Source: an uncultured Bacteroidales bacterium
GTDB lineage: Bacteria; Bacteroidota; Bacteroidia; Bacteroidales; FEN-979
Length of the DNA stretch: 64,000 bases
Direction of reading: 5' to 3'
Assembly (NCBI GenBank): GCA_903945175.1
Contig: CAJAUM010000113.1
Location: 1 to 64,000 of the forward strand
The position numbers were made by a program, and so were the translations under genes. Below, one piece after another: positions 44,315-53,063 of this stretch. The notes beneath the pieces were generated by a model, which did not search any database, was not told the origin of the DNA, and was given only the letters and a program-made list of their open reading frames with translations. Positions within the stretch are counted from its first letter, which is position 1; every line of letters starts with the position of its first letter.

Positions 44315-46543
44315 ATGATTAAAGGCCCATTCAGCCTCCTTATCGGACTATTAAGTCTTTTGGCCGTGGCCCCTGGTTACGGCCAAAAGGCTTTTATAAA
44401 GGTTATTGATCAGAAAAGCCATGAACCGGTCGCCTTCGCGCATGTCTGCTTTGAAGGGCTGACCTCAGGTTCTGCAAAATACAGCCTCACCTCCATCGAA
44501 GGCACCGTGGCGAACGAGGTGAAGGAAATTTCAAAAATGGCCATCAGCTATATGGGTTTTGCAACCTATGCCGATACCATCCGCCCCGGGCAATCCATTG
44601 AAATCCAGCTGCGCCCGAAGGTGCTGAGCATGGATGAAGTGGTTGTTACCGCACAATACACCCCTGAGCGGGCCGACAAATCAATCTACAAGGTTGAGGT
44701 GATCAATGCCCGGCAGATCGACCAGAAGGCGGCTACCAACATGGCCGATCTGCTCAAGGACCAGACGACCATGCGGGTAACCCAGGACGGGGTGCTGGGC
44801 ACAAGCCTTCGCATCCAGGGCATGTCGGGTGAAAATGTCAAATTCCTGCAGGACGGGGTTCCCCTGATCGGCCGGATGAACGGCAATTTCGACCTGAACC
44901 AGATCAACCTGTTCAATGTTGACCATGTCGAGGTGATCGAAGGCCCCATGTCCGTTATCTATGGCAGCAATGCACTGGCAGGTGTCATCAATATCATCAC
45001 GAAGGAGAACAAGTCCTCACTGCTGAATGCAACTGCCAATGCCTATACCGAATCGGTCGGGGTTTACAACTTCGACGCTGCGGTGTCTGTCAATCATAAA
45101 AAACACGGTTTTTCGCTCGATGGCGGTCGGAATTTTTTCGGGGGGTATTCACCGGTGGATACCAGCCGGATCCAGACCTTCAAGCCACGCCGCCAGTATT
45201 TCTTTGATGGTTACTATGTTTTTACATCCAATGTGTTGAAATTCAAGGTGAGTGGTGACTATTTCAATGAACTGCTGATTGACAAGGGTCCGTTTGTTGA
45301 CCGCTACAATGAGACAGCCTTTGATAATAATTTCACAACAATCAGGTATTCTGGGCGTGCCGATGCCTCCATCAAACTGCCGAAGAGCCATTTTATTAAC
45401 CTGCTAGGTTCATGGTCGGGCTATACCCGTGTACGCGAGACTGTTTTCAAGAACCTGACCACCCTTTCTGAAAATATTGTTCCGCAGTCGTGGGCGCAGG
45501 ATACAACCACCATCAATAACCTGATTGCGCGCGGCACATTCGCCCGGAGCAATCCAGACCGGAAATTAAATTACCAGGCGGGATTCGACATCAGCATAGA
45601 GCGGGGTAAAGGGAAGAAAATTGAGGGTTATTCACAGGAAATCGGCGACTATGCTGCCTTTGTGAGTGTGAAGTGGGATCCTGTAACAAACCTGTCGATA
45701 CAGCCTGGACTGAGACTCATCTACAACACCAATTACAATGCACCGCTTGTTTATGCCCTGAGCGCCAAGTGGAATATCATTGAACCTCTGAATCTGCGGT
45801 TTTCCTATTCCCGCGGATTCCGGGCACCTTCGATCAAGGAACTTTACCTTGTTTTCATTGATGTCAACCATAATGTATTAGGCAACCCTGATCTCAAAGC
45901 CGAAAAATCAAATAATTTCAACCTCAACCTGAACTGGACGGTTGAAAAGGCAAAGGTGGCCTGGTCGATGGATGTGAGCGGCTTCTATAATTTCATTGAG
46001 AATGTCATCATGCTGGCGCAAACCGGAGGCAGTCTTGAATATAGCTATGAAAATGTCAGCCGGTACAAGAGCTCCGGTGTTCAGATAGGTTGTTCCTATT
46101 CTGTGTATCCTGCATTCAAGATGCAGGTTGGAATAGCGGAAACAGGCATCACGGGCAGTCCCGATGTTGATCTTCCCTATGATACCTTTAAATGGTCAAC
46201 GGAGGTAACGGTCAGTCCTTCCTATCGGTTCATAAAGCCCGATGTGACGCTGTCTCTTTATTATAAATACTCAGGATCTGCACCTCAGCTGATGTTCGAT
46301 GAACAGGTATTGACCTGGGGTTGGGTAGATCCCTACAACACCTTGGATTTTACAGCAAGCAAGGGTTTTTGGAACGGGCGGATACGATTGTCGGGCGGGG
46401 TCAAGAATATTTTCAACACCACCACGGTGCCTTCAACCGGGGGAAACGGGGGTGCGCACAGCGGCGGCAGCGGGAACACGAATGTGGGGTGGGGACGTAC
46501 GGCTTTTCTGAAATTGTCGGTTCAATTTAACAAATACAAGTGA
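44315..46543 (+). CDS. TonB-dependent outer-membrane receptor (haem-uptake type)
   Basis: A 742-residue outer-membrane receptor with a signal peptide (about 1-22), a carboxypeptidase-D regulatory-like domain (about 25-112), a plug domain (about 118-240, with LRIQGMSGENV and VIYGSNALAGVINIIT) and a 22-strand barrel. It starts two bases after the stop of the HmuY gene and overlaps the next HmuY gene (TGATG). This neighbourhood points to haem or iron-porphyrin uptake, as for HmuR; haem-binding residues were not identified. Energy comes from TonB-ExbB-ExbD encoded elsewhere. Confidence 0.88.
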   Translation: MIKGPFSLLIGLLSLLAVAPGYGQKAFIKVIDQKSHEPVAFAHVCFEGLTSGSAKYSLTSIEGTVANEVKEISKMAISYMGFATYADTIRPGQSIEIQLRPKVLSMDEVVVTAQYTPERADKSIYKVEVINARQIDQKAATNMADLLKDQTTMRVTQDGVLGTSLRIQGMSGENVKFLQDGVPLIGRMNGNFDLNQINLFNVDHVEVIEGPMSVIYGSNALAGVINIITKENKSSLLNATANAYTESVGVYNFDAAVSVNHKKHGFSLDGGRNFFGGYSPVDTSRIQTFKPRRQYFFDGYYVFTSNVLKFKVSGDYFNELLIDKGPFVDRYNETAFDNNFTTIRYSGRADASIKLPKSHFINLLGSWSGYTRVRETVFKNLTTLSENIVPQSWAQDTTTINNLIARGTFARSNPDRKLNYQAGFDISIERGKGKKIEGYSQEIGDYAAFVSVKWDPVTNLSIQPGLRLIYNTNYNAPLVYALSAKWNIIEPLNLRFSYSRGFRAPSIKELYLVFIDVNHNVLGNPDLKAEKSNNFNLNLNWTVEKAKVAWSMDVSGFYNFIENVIMLAQTGGSLEYSYENVSRYKSSGVQIGCSYSVYPAFKMQVGIAETGITGSPDVDLPYDTFKWSTEVTVSPSYRFIKPDVTLSLYYKYSGSAPQLMFDEQVLTWGWVDPYNTLDFTASKGFWNGRIRLSGGVKNIFNTTTVPSTGGNGGAHSGGSGNTNVGWGRTAFLKLSVQFNKYK

Positions 46544-47544
46544 TGCGCAGAACGTTGTTCTTTTTCCTTTTACTCCTGGCTGTTTCACTTTCGTCCTGTT
46601 TCAAGGAGGATGAAATGGTCACGCCACATCCGGTCGGGGATTTGCAGACCGATACCATTTCGCTGACTGAAAATTACCTTTACCAGGTATATTTCAGCCT
46701 GGATTCGGGTAAAACGGTAAGTTCAAATGTGAGGACGCAGATTGACCTGGGTTTCGACTGCAGTCCGGGTGGCTGGCAGGTGATCCTCAATACCAGTGAT
46801 TTTATGAAAGTCGCTGACCTGGGGGAGGTTGTTTTTGGCCAGACTTATGATACGGCCGGGCTGAAACTCAGCTTTGACAAGTCGGACGGAAACCCCGATT
46901 CCAATGCTGTTGGCAGGTGGTTTACCGTTTCGGGCAGCGACACTGTTTCGAATCATCACGTGTATGCCGTCAGCCGTGGTCTCGATGAGTTGGGGAACCC
47001 GCTGGGTCTGTACCAGGTGATTTTCGACAGCCTCAGTCATGGAAAGTATTTCTTCCGGTATGCCCCGCTGAGCGGAGGTTCCGGATCAGCCGGAGTTGTT
47101 GCAAAGTTACCGGGGACCCATTTCGTCTACTTCAGCCTAAAAACAGGGACGGTCGTCACGGCTGAACCTCCATTTCAGACGTATGATCTTTTGTTCACCC
47201 AGTACACCACCCTGCTGTTTACGGATGAAGGCATTCCATATCCTTACCTGGTCACGGGCGTGCTGTTGAACAGGAAACTGGTCCAGGTTGCCATGGATTC
47301 GGTTACTGATTTCTCCGCCATCACGCGCGATCAGGCCAGGCTGATGACCTATTCATCCGCCCTCGATGCCATTGGCTGGGAATGGAAATTGTACAATTTC
47401 ACCACCGGGGTATATACGATCAGGCCAAATCTGAATTATGTCATCCGGGGGATCTCCGGCTTTTATTTTAAACTGAGGTTCTCCGGCTTTTACAACAAGG
47501 ACGGGCTGAAGGGCTATCCCGTGATTGAATATCAGCAGTTATAG
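46543..47544 (+). CDS. HmuY-like surface lipoprotein
   Basis: The track start GTG 46540 is next to a better ATG at 46543 that overlaps the receptor stop. The 333-residue precursor has a lipobox (LSSC, Cys19) followed by FKEDE. That acidic pattern after a Lys resembles the lipoprotein export signal that moves Bacteroidota lipoproteins to the cell surface. The remainder is an HmuY-like beta domain with TQIDLGFDC, DLLFTQY and a FYFKLRFSGF-type C-terminal strand. It probably captures haem for the receptor. It converges with the ZnuD-like gene with only 4 bp between stops. Confidence 0.83.
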   Translation: MRRTLFFFLLLLAVSLSSCFKEDEMVTPHPVGDLQTDTISLTENYLYQVYFSLDSGKTVSSNVRTQIDLGFDCSPGGWQVILNTSDFMKVADLGEVVFGQTYDTAGLKLSFDKSDGNPDSNAVGRWFTVSGSDTVSNHHVYAVSRGLDELGNPLGLYQVIFDSLSHGKYFFRYAPLSGGSGSAGVVAKLPGTHFVYFSLKTGTVVTAEPPFQTYDLLFTQYTTLLFTDEGIPYPYLVTGVLLNRKLVQVAMDSVTDFSAITRDQARLMTYSSALDAIGWEWKLYNFTTGVYTIRPNLNYVIRGISGFYFKLRFSGFYNKDGLKGYPVIEYQQL

Positions 47545-47548
47545 CAGT

Positions 47549-49885
47549 TTACAGTTTCTTTTCATAGATATCAAAGGGAACCAGCAGTCCGAACGTTACA
47601 TTCCATCCGGGATTATACACCCCAACCTCCTTCAGCCTGCTCAGGTGATCGAAATACTGCGTGTTGGTCAGGTTGCTGCCCGAGATGAACAGGGTGCACC
47701 ATTGCTTTCCGATGCGAAGTTTTGTGCCTGCCGAAGCATCAAGCAGGAAATACCCTGGTGTTGCGGTTTCAAAGTTGTCGATACGGTTTTGTGAAGCATG
47801 GAATTGTCCGCCGATTTCCAGGTACGGGGCTGACATGATGCTGGTTTTCGCGGTGCTGAAAGTCCACCTTAACTTATGAACGGTATGCAGGGCCGGAATG
47901 AACGGAAGCGGTGTCGCCGTTGATTCATTGGTGCCCAGCACAAAATCGATGCTGTTTTCGAAGTGCAGCGGATCAATCAGGTGGAAGTCGGCTTCAAGCT
48001 CGAAGCCCCTGAGCGAAGAGTTGCCCTGGACAAAGCGGTATACCTGGCAGGTTTTCCCTTCAATGACCCTGGTTTCCCCATTGATGTTGCGCTGATAGAT
48101 ATAATTGAAAATGTAGTTGTAATATCCGCTGAAGGTAATGCTGAGCCAGCGCCAGCCGGCTGAGATCTCCCCGTCGACCTGGATGCTGTTCTCTGATTTG
48201 AGGAGGGGATTCCCGATTTCATACCTGAAGGTCCCGGGATGAACACCATTGGATCCAAGTTCTGCAATATTGGGGGCACGAAAGCCCGATCCCAGGTTAA
48301 ACTTGAAATTAAAAACGTCTGATGCCGCATAGGTGAAACCCGAAGAGCCGCTGAAAGCAGAGAAGGTGCTGCTGAAACCCGGAAAGACCGTATCACCGGC
48401 CGGCGCCGGGTGACCCAGCGTGTCGAGGTAAAGCGATCTTCCATTCAACCACCGTATATCATGGCGAAGGCCGGCATTCAGGGTCCATTTTTTCCACGAC
48501 TTCTTTGCATAGATGAAAAGGCCGAAATCCTGCAGATTGTAGGCAGGAACCAGGTATTCCTCCCCTAGGTTTGTGTTTGACTGTGTCATCCCCGATGCAC
48601 CTGCAACCATTTCAATCTCGCCGGGAAACAACCGGGTGTACTTGCCGTCGTAAGTCCAGGTGTCGAGGTGCATGAACAGCGAAGGGGATTCGCGGCTGTC
48701 TTCAAATTCCCGCCGGTCATTATCCTGGTAGCCAAGGTTTACCCGCAACTGGTTGTCCCCGAAAATAAAGTTCGAAACAGAGGTGACCTTGTTGTGCCGC
48801 ACGTTCTGGAAAGGCAGTTCAGGAATGCGGCTCCGGGCTTCGGAGGATGAAACTATTTCCCCGTTCATGTTGATAAATTCCTCCGAAATGCTGTCCCTTG
48901 CACCGTCAACCATCCCAATATTGGCATCGTACCGGCTGTAGTGCAGGTGTGAATAACCCCATTTTTTGTTTAATCCAAGCATGGCGCTGTAATTCAGTTC
49001 GTTAAAACACGAATTGTATACATATTCCGGCGGCGATCTGTAGGAGGCGGCATTCTTGTAACTGCCGCGGGCCCTCCAGGTGAAGCCGTTGTGATTTCCT
49101 TCAAGCATCAGGGTGCTGTTCGTCATCATGTTGTTGGTGGCGAACTGGCTTGCCAGCTCCCCGCGGATGGTGTTCATGGGGGCATGGATGGGCTCGAGGA
49201 TGTTGATCACGCCGCCCATGGCATCGGAGCCGTAAAAGAGGCTGGCGGGGCCCTTCAGCACTTCGATGCGGTCGGCAGAGTACTGGTCGATTTCGATGCC
49301 ATGTTCATCTCCCCATTGCTGACCTTCCTGCCTTACTCCTTCGTTGAGGGTAACCACGTGGTTATAGCTGAGTCCGCGGATGACCGGCTTTGAAACATCT
49401 CCGCCGGTGGTGATTTCCGAGAGACCAGGCACAGAAGAAATTGCATCGATGATGTTGGTCGAAGGAGTGGTGAGAAGCTGCGCTTTTCCGATGGGAGTGA
49501 TCGAGATGCTGCTTCGGTTGTTATCGGTGGAGATACCGCTGCCTGTAATGACCACCTCTCTGGATTCAATGGCTTTCTCGGAAAGCTGAAAATCGACGTT
49601 TTTCATGCTTTTCAAATCGACAAGGTTGGTTGCAGCCCCATAACCGATATAACTCGCCTGGATGATCAGGGTGCTTTTCGGAAGGTTGGTGAAGCGGTAC
49701 ACCCCGTCCTTATCGGCCGCCACACCTGTTTTCAGGTCGGGGATAAAGAGGGTGGCACCCGGCAGGGGACCGCCGGTAGCGGCATCGGTTACTTTACCGG
49801 TGAGGATGACCTGGCAAAACCCTTTTGTTGAGGTAAGTAACAGGAGAATTACAATGAGTGAAAATGGAAATGCTTTTCCCATCAT
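47549..49885 (-). CDS. TonB-dependent receptor, ZnuD-like
   Basis: A 778-residue outer-membrane receptor: signal peptide (1-25), carboxypeptidase-regulatory-like domain (about 28-110), plug (about 115-230) and barrel. The plug contains EGQQWGDEHG, a motif I associate with the ZnuD group of zinc (and related metal) receptors. The small His-rich protein encoded 132 bp upstream on the same strand supports metal uptake. That gap contains two short inverted repeats (49968-49981 and 49985-49997). Copper or another transition metal cannot be excluded. Confidence 0.82.
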   Translation of the reverse strand: MMGKAFPFSLIVILLLLTSTKGFCQVILTGKVTDAATGGPLPGATLFIPDLKTGVAADKDGVYRFTNLPKSTLIIQASYIGYGAATNLVDLKSMKNVDFQLSEKAIESREVVITGSGISTDNNRSSISITPIGKAQLLTTPSTNIIDAISSVPGLSEITTGGDVSKPVIRGLSYNHVVTLNEGVRQEGQQWGDEHGIEIDQYSADRIEVLKGPASLFYGSDAMGGVINILEPIHAPMNTIRGELASQFATNNMMTNSTLMLEGNHNGFTWRARGSYKNAASYRSPPEYVYNSCFNELNYSAMLGLNKKWGYSHLHYSRYDANIGMVDGARDSISEEFINMNGEIVSSSEARSRIPELPFQNVRHNKVTSVSNFIFGDNQLRVNLGYQDNDRREFEDSRESPSLFMHLDTWTYDGKYTRLFPGEIEMVAGASGMTQSNTNLGEEYLVPAYNLQDFGLFIYAKKSWKKWTLNAGLRHDIRWLNGRSLYLDTLGHPAPAGDTVFPGFSSTFSAFSGSSGFTYAASDVFNFKFNLGSGFRAPNIAELGSNGVHPGTFRYEIGNPLLKSENSIQVDGEISAGWRWLSITFSGYYNYIFNYIYQRNINGETRVIEGKTCQVYRFVQGNSSLRGFELEADFHLIDPLHFENSIDFVLGTNESTATPLPFIPALHTVHKLRWTFSTAKTSIMSAPYLEIGGQFHASQNRIDNFETATPGYFLLDASAGTKLRIGKQWCTLFISGSNLTNTQYFDHLSRLKEVGVYNPGWNVTFGLLVPFDIYEKKL

Positions 49886-50017
49886 GATGAATTTTTATAA
49901 TTCAGAAATTGGATGATAAGTCTGGTGTGGCGCATGATGGCCATGAAACCTGAAGAATACCGTTATACACGATGAATCGTGAAGCGTTAAGCTAACGAAG
50001 CGGTATCGGGGAGGTGA

Positions 50018-50341
50018 CTATGAAATTTGTTCTTCCGGCGGAGCCCTCAGATCAGTGTAAAGGATTCTTGCAAGGGCCGGACTTTCAGGAGGCAGTATCC
50101 ACCTCGGAAATCGCTCCCCCTCAATGACAGCCAGCTCCACAGGGTCCTGTGATGTATATACTTTTCCTTCAATCTGCAGCATTTTACAATGGACATGCCG
50201 TGGTCCAACCGAAGCGCTGTTGTGATGGATGCAGTTTGTATCCTCATGTCCATGGAACTCATGGATCAGTGCAGATGGTGTGATGATGTAACCAAAAATG
50301 GCTATGAGTATCCGGGAAGCGTATTTTTTCATCTTCGACAT
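50018..50341 (-). CDS. Small His/Cys-rich protein of a metal-uptake locus
   Basis: A 107-residue protein with an N-terminal hydrophobic segment (about 9-24) and a cluster of metal-binding residues (HEFHGHEDTNCIHHN, then RHVHC). It is probably a periplasmic or membrane-attached metal chaperone or sensor. The ATG at 50341 lies only about six bases from a -7 box, so the transcript may be leaderless; the ATG at 50332 is an alternative. It is followed on the same strand by the ZnuD-like receptor. Confidence 0.65.
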   Translation of the reverse strand: MSKMKKYASRILIAIFGYIITPSALIHEFHGHEDTNCIHHNSASVGPRHVHCKMLQIEGKVYTSQDPVELAVIEGERFPRWILPPESPALARILYTDLRAPPEEQIS

Positions 50342-50346
50342 CGCTG

Positions 50347-50397
50347 CAAAGATAGTGAAGCAAATTAATATACAGGATTACGGTATCATGAATACCG
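50347..50397 (-). promoter_or_regulatory. -7 box and inverted repeat upstream of the metal-uptake genes
   Basis: On the minus strand TATCTTTG (50347-50354) fits the -7 consensus. Upstream of it CGGTAT-CATGA-ATACCG (50381-50397) is a perfect 6-5-6 inverted repeat that could be the operator of a zinc-type regulator. No clear -33 box was found. Confidence 0.45.
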
Positions 50398-50433
50398 GCA
50401 TTGCCCATTCAATCTCATGGAAAATATGAATAA

Positions 50434-50667
50434 AACGCTAAACAATCTGATCCGGGGAGGTTTCACAGGAGCAGTCAGGCGGAGGAGTCGCTGCGGTTAA
50501 GCAGCCAGAAATGGGAAGCTGTCATTTCCACTTCGCCGGATGGAATCGGAATGGTTTCTATCGACGGAATGATGGCCTATGATGCAGGTTGCAGCGATTA
50601 TATTGCCAAGCCGACCAGCCAGGAGGAGATGCTGGACAAACTCAGGAAATACGGGGTCGGGAAATGA
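50434..50667 (+). pseudogene. Remnant of a hybrid sensor histidine kinase (PAS start joined to receiver end)
   Basis: One open frame without a start codon reads QAEESLRLSSQKWEAVIS and SPDGIGMVSIDG, the beginning of a PAS sensor segment. It continues directly into AYDAGCSDYIAKPTSQEEML, the end of a response-regulator receiver domain, and stops with TGA. All kinase sequence between them is missing. This is best explained by an internal deletion of a hybrid histidine kinase, followed by decay of its 5' part. No neighbouring copy is present. The rest of the 361-bp gap holds the promoter of the minus-strand metal gene. Confidence 0.75.
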
Positions 50668-50702
50668 ACCTCATCCCCGGCACATTTTCAACATGATCAC
50701 TG

Positions 50703-51113
50703 TTACAGGTATACCAGGGTAACGGTTTGCTTTACATCAGGGTGGAGGCTCAAGGCAACGGGACAGGTTTTCACCACATATTCAAGGATTTTCTTCTCCT
50801 TTTCCGAAAAATTTCCAGCCGGAAATGTAAGTTCAATAATGATTTCTGCAATTCGCCGGGGTGGTTCCGGAGTCATTATCTTTGTGATCACAAGTTTTGT
50901 CCCGTCAATATTGAACTTGTGGGTTTGGGCTGCCATTCCCATTACGGTTACCATGCAACTTCCCAACGCTGTGGCAACTAGGTCGGTAGGAGAGAAGTAC
51001 TCCCCCCTCCCCTGGTTGTCGGTGGGAGCATCGGTGATGAGTTTATTTCCCGAGCGGATGTGTGTCGCCTCCGTGCGGAGGTCGCCGATATAGATTGTTT
51101 CGATTGTTGCCAT
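50703..51113 (-). CDS. OsmC-family peroxiredoxin
   Basis: A 136-residue OsmC/Ohr-superfamily protein that reduces organic peroxides through two cysteines: one in ALGSCMVTVM and one in VVKTCPVALSL. The family works in the cytoplasm as a dimer, using a thiol reductant. The nearest annotation type is OsmC family rather than Ohr. It is followed on its own strand by the hybrid-kinase relic region and preceded by a MEMO-like gene 17 bases upstream, so the two may be co-transcribed. Confidence 0.88.
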   Translation of the reverse strand: MATIETIYIGDLRTEATHIRSGNKLITDAPTDNQGRGEYFSPTDLVATALGSCMVTVMGMAAQTHKFNIDGTKLVITKIMTPEPPRRIAEIIIELTFPAGNFSEKEKKILEYVVKTCPVALSLHPDVKQTVTLVYL

Positions 51114-51130
51114 TTTTCGATTTCCGGTAA

Positions 51131-52216
51131 TTATTTATATCCGATTGCCGCATAACCAACCCAATGGTGCATATTGGCGTTGCCTGTCCTTCCCATTTTC
51201 AGATCTTCAACAGGAATTGCAGGCTGCATAATTGAATTGCTGTATCCCAACAGCATCCCTTTCAAGGGATTTGATCGCAGGTTTTGTTCCATGTAAAGCG
51301 CAGTGAGTAATCCGAAAGGCACTGCATAACGACCGCACCAGCTCCAGCGATAGGTTCGGTAATTGGTGTCCTGCACAGTGTATTCGGAAAACTGTCTGAG
51401 TTTAGGCTTTGAAATATTCCCCAGGAGACAATTGTTGATGATCTCATATTCATGGGCCAGCGCCTTGTTGTATCCGCCGCTATCGCAGCCGTAAGGTGCA
51501 TAATTCTGCCCGCCCCAATCTTCGTCTCCATAATGCACCGCATCGTTAGAAATGACGATGGCAACATCCTTGTTCCATCCGAGATTCATCTCCTGAATCA
51601 CTTTGGTAATGGCCAGAGACAGCGAAGCCGCAAGTGACTCCATTCTGCTGGACGACATGTATGGAACCAGAATCGGAACGATCTCCACTTTGCGGTTATA
51701 GTATTGCAATACCGGGATGATCGCTTCGATGGAATGTTCGGCTTGCTGAAGTGAATCGTGGATGATATAGGTCGAACGGGGCAGCTGGTTCAGGAGCTTT
51801 TCTCTGAGGATGGAGACCTTCACCGGTCCATAGGGCTCAGCCCATTGGTCAAAACTGTCAAAGACCATTTTGTCCTCCAGGCCAAACTTCCTGGCTTTAT
51901 GGGCAACCCCGATGAGGATCACCGTTGAAGCCTTCACGTTGCGTAAAACAACAGGATAGAGCCATCCTGCATAAGTATAATCATCGTGCGGACAAATCGC
52001 CACTTTCCATGGCGTGAATTTTTTTATGTCGTATTTCTTCCAGGAATCAAGGATTTTTTGACCCTGAATATTAAAAATGCGGTTCATCACTGAATCCATT
52101 TGCCATGACTGCGTTGGGAAACCAATCAAATCAACTGGTTTACGCACCTTTTCAGCCGGTTTGCTCCCAACGAGGAACATCAGGAAGATCATGAAAAACC
52201 AATTCCGGAATACCAT
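51131..52216 (-). CDS. MEMO-like protein (AmmeMemoRadiSam system protein B), exported
   Basis: The track start at 52240 is a GTG that belongs to a heptamer repeat; the ATG at 52216 begins a plausible signal segment (MVFRNWFFMIFLMFLVGS), giving 361 residues. The MEMO fold is shown by CPHDDYTYAG, GVAHKARKFG, SNDAVHYGDED and a Cys in WCGRYAV. There is no AMMECR1 domain, and it lies about 13 kb from the other AmmeMemoRadiSam genes. It is probably periplasmic or membrane-tethered. The role is unknown. A good promoter lies at 52271-52303. Confidence 0.8.
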   Translation of the reverse strand: MVFRNWFFMIFLMFLVGSKPAEKVRKPVDLIGFPTQSWQMDSVMNRIFNIQGQKILDSWKKYDIKKFTPWKVAICPHDDYTYAGWLYPVVLRNVKASTVILIGVAHKARKFGLEDKMVFDSFDQWAEPYGPVKVSILREKLLNQLPRSTYIIHDSLQQAEHSIEAIIPVLQYYNRKVEIVPILVPYMSSSRMESLAASLSLAITKVIQEMNLGWNKDVAIVISNDAVHYGDEDWGGQNYAPYGCDSGGYNKALAHEYEIINNCLLGNISKPKLRQFSEYTVQDTNYRTYRWSWCGRYAVPFGLLTALYMEQNLRSNPLKGMLLGYSNSIMQPAIPVEDLKMGRTGNANMHHWVGYAAIGYK

Positions 52217-52235
52217 TGCGATATATGATTTTTTT

Positions 52236-52249
52236 GTCACGCGTCACGT
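52236..52249 (-). repeat. Heptamer array E (2 units)
   Basis: Two units, GTCACGC and GTCACGT on the plus strand, lie between the divergent MEMO-like and tyrosine phosphatase genes, downstream of the MEMO promoter and within its leader. Confidence 0.7.
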
Positions 52250-52270
52250 TTTTCACTCCATCACTCACCG

Positions 52271-52303
52271 CAAACCTAAGTAAAATTTTGGTATTTTTGC
52301 AAA
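52271..52303 (-). promoter_or_regulatory. Bacteroidota-type promoter for the MEMO-like gene
   Basis: On the minus strand TTTG, a 21-bp spacer and TAGGTTTG fit the consensus fully. The transcript would start near 52264, giving a leader of about 50 bases that contains array E. Confidence 0.6.
52292..52299 (+). promoter_or_regulatory. -7 box TATTTTTG for the phosphatase gene
   Basis: TATTTTTG lies 23 bases before the TTG start of the phosphatase and overlaps the divergent MEMO promoter, so the two could compete for RNA polymerase. No -33 match is seen. Confidence 0.4.
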
Positions 52304-52321
52304 ACATTTCATTCCAATCCG

Positions 52322-53059
52322 TTGCAGTCAATTTTATCGTCACAGTTGAATTTCCGCGATCTTGGCGGAATACAAACCATGAATGGCCGAAAGATCAAGC
52401 CGGGACTCTTGTTCCGTAGCGGAGATTTTTTCTCTCTGTCTCCTGAGGATATTGGGAAACTGGAAGATATGAATCTTGCAGCTATCATTGATTTGCGTGC
52501 CCGCCGCGAAATTGTAAAACGACCGGATAAGCCGGTAGGAACGGTAAGGGAGATCATTCACATTGATATTCATGACGCAGCGCGTGATAAGGCAGAAAAA
52601 TTACTGGTAGAACATGATGCTGAAGGATTGGAAAATGTCTTGACCGGGGATTACGTGCGTATGATCACCGAGCATCAGCATGATTTCAGGAGGTTCCTGG
52701 ATATATTGGCGACGACAGATCATTTGCCACTGGTTTACCATTGCGCTGCGGGGAAAGACCGTACAGGACTATCCACCGTATTCCTGTTGTCGGCACTCGG
52801 GGTGGAAATGCAGGATATCTGGGATGATTACATGGCCACAAACAAGTTTGCCGAACCATACATAAACAGCGTCATACATAAAGTCACAAAATCAGGGCTG
52901 AACGGCGAAATCCTGCGGCCTTTGCTCGAAGTGAGAAAAGAATATCTTGAAGCTGCGTTGACTGAAATTGAAAGAAAATACAGCGATTTGCAGCGTTTTG
53001 TGATCGAAGTATTGAAAGCGGATTGTGAAAAATTACAAAAGAAATATCTGGCTGTCTGA
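52322..53059 (+). CDS. Tyrosine-protein phosphatase (DSP/MptpB-like)
   Basis: A 245-residue phosphatase with the active-site loop HCAAGKDRTG: Cys141 and Arg147 of C-x5-R. The N-terminal NFRDLGG and the IDLR segment are typical of the Y_phosphatase3/MptpB-like family, which can act on phosphotyrosine, phosphoserine or phosphoinositides. The only start is a TTG. The protein is cytoplasmic. Its stop is followed after four bases by heptamer array F. Confidence 0.88.
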   Translation: MQSILSSQLNFRDLGGIQTMNGRKIKPGLLFRSGDFFSLSPEDIGKLEDMNLAAIIDLRARREIVKRPDKPVGTVREIIHIDIHDAARDKAEKLLVEHDAEGLENVLTGDYVRMITEHQHDFRRFLDILATTDHLPLVYHCAAGKDRTGLSTVFLLSALGVEMQDIWDDYMATNKFAEPYINSVIHKVTKSGLNGEILRPLLEVRKEYLEAALTEIERKYSDLQRFVIEVLKADCEKLQKKYLAV

Positions 53060-53063
53060 ACTC

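Noticed and set aside
47661-49593. Several plus-strand ORFs of 60-100 codons opposite the ZnuD-like receptor
   Set aside because: None has a promoter, start context or recognised motif; all lie within a complete receptor gene.
52217-52240. Upstream GTG start of the second MEMO-like protein
   Set aside because: The GTG belongs to a heptamer repeat and adds residues before a good signal sequence that has its own ATG.
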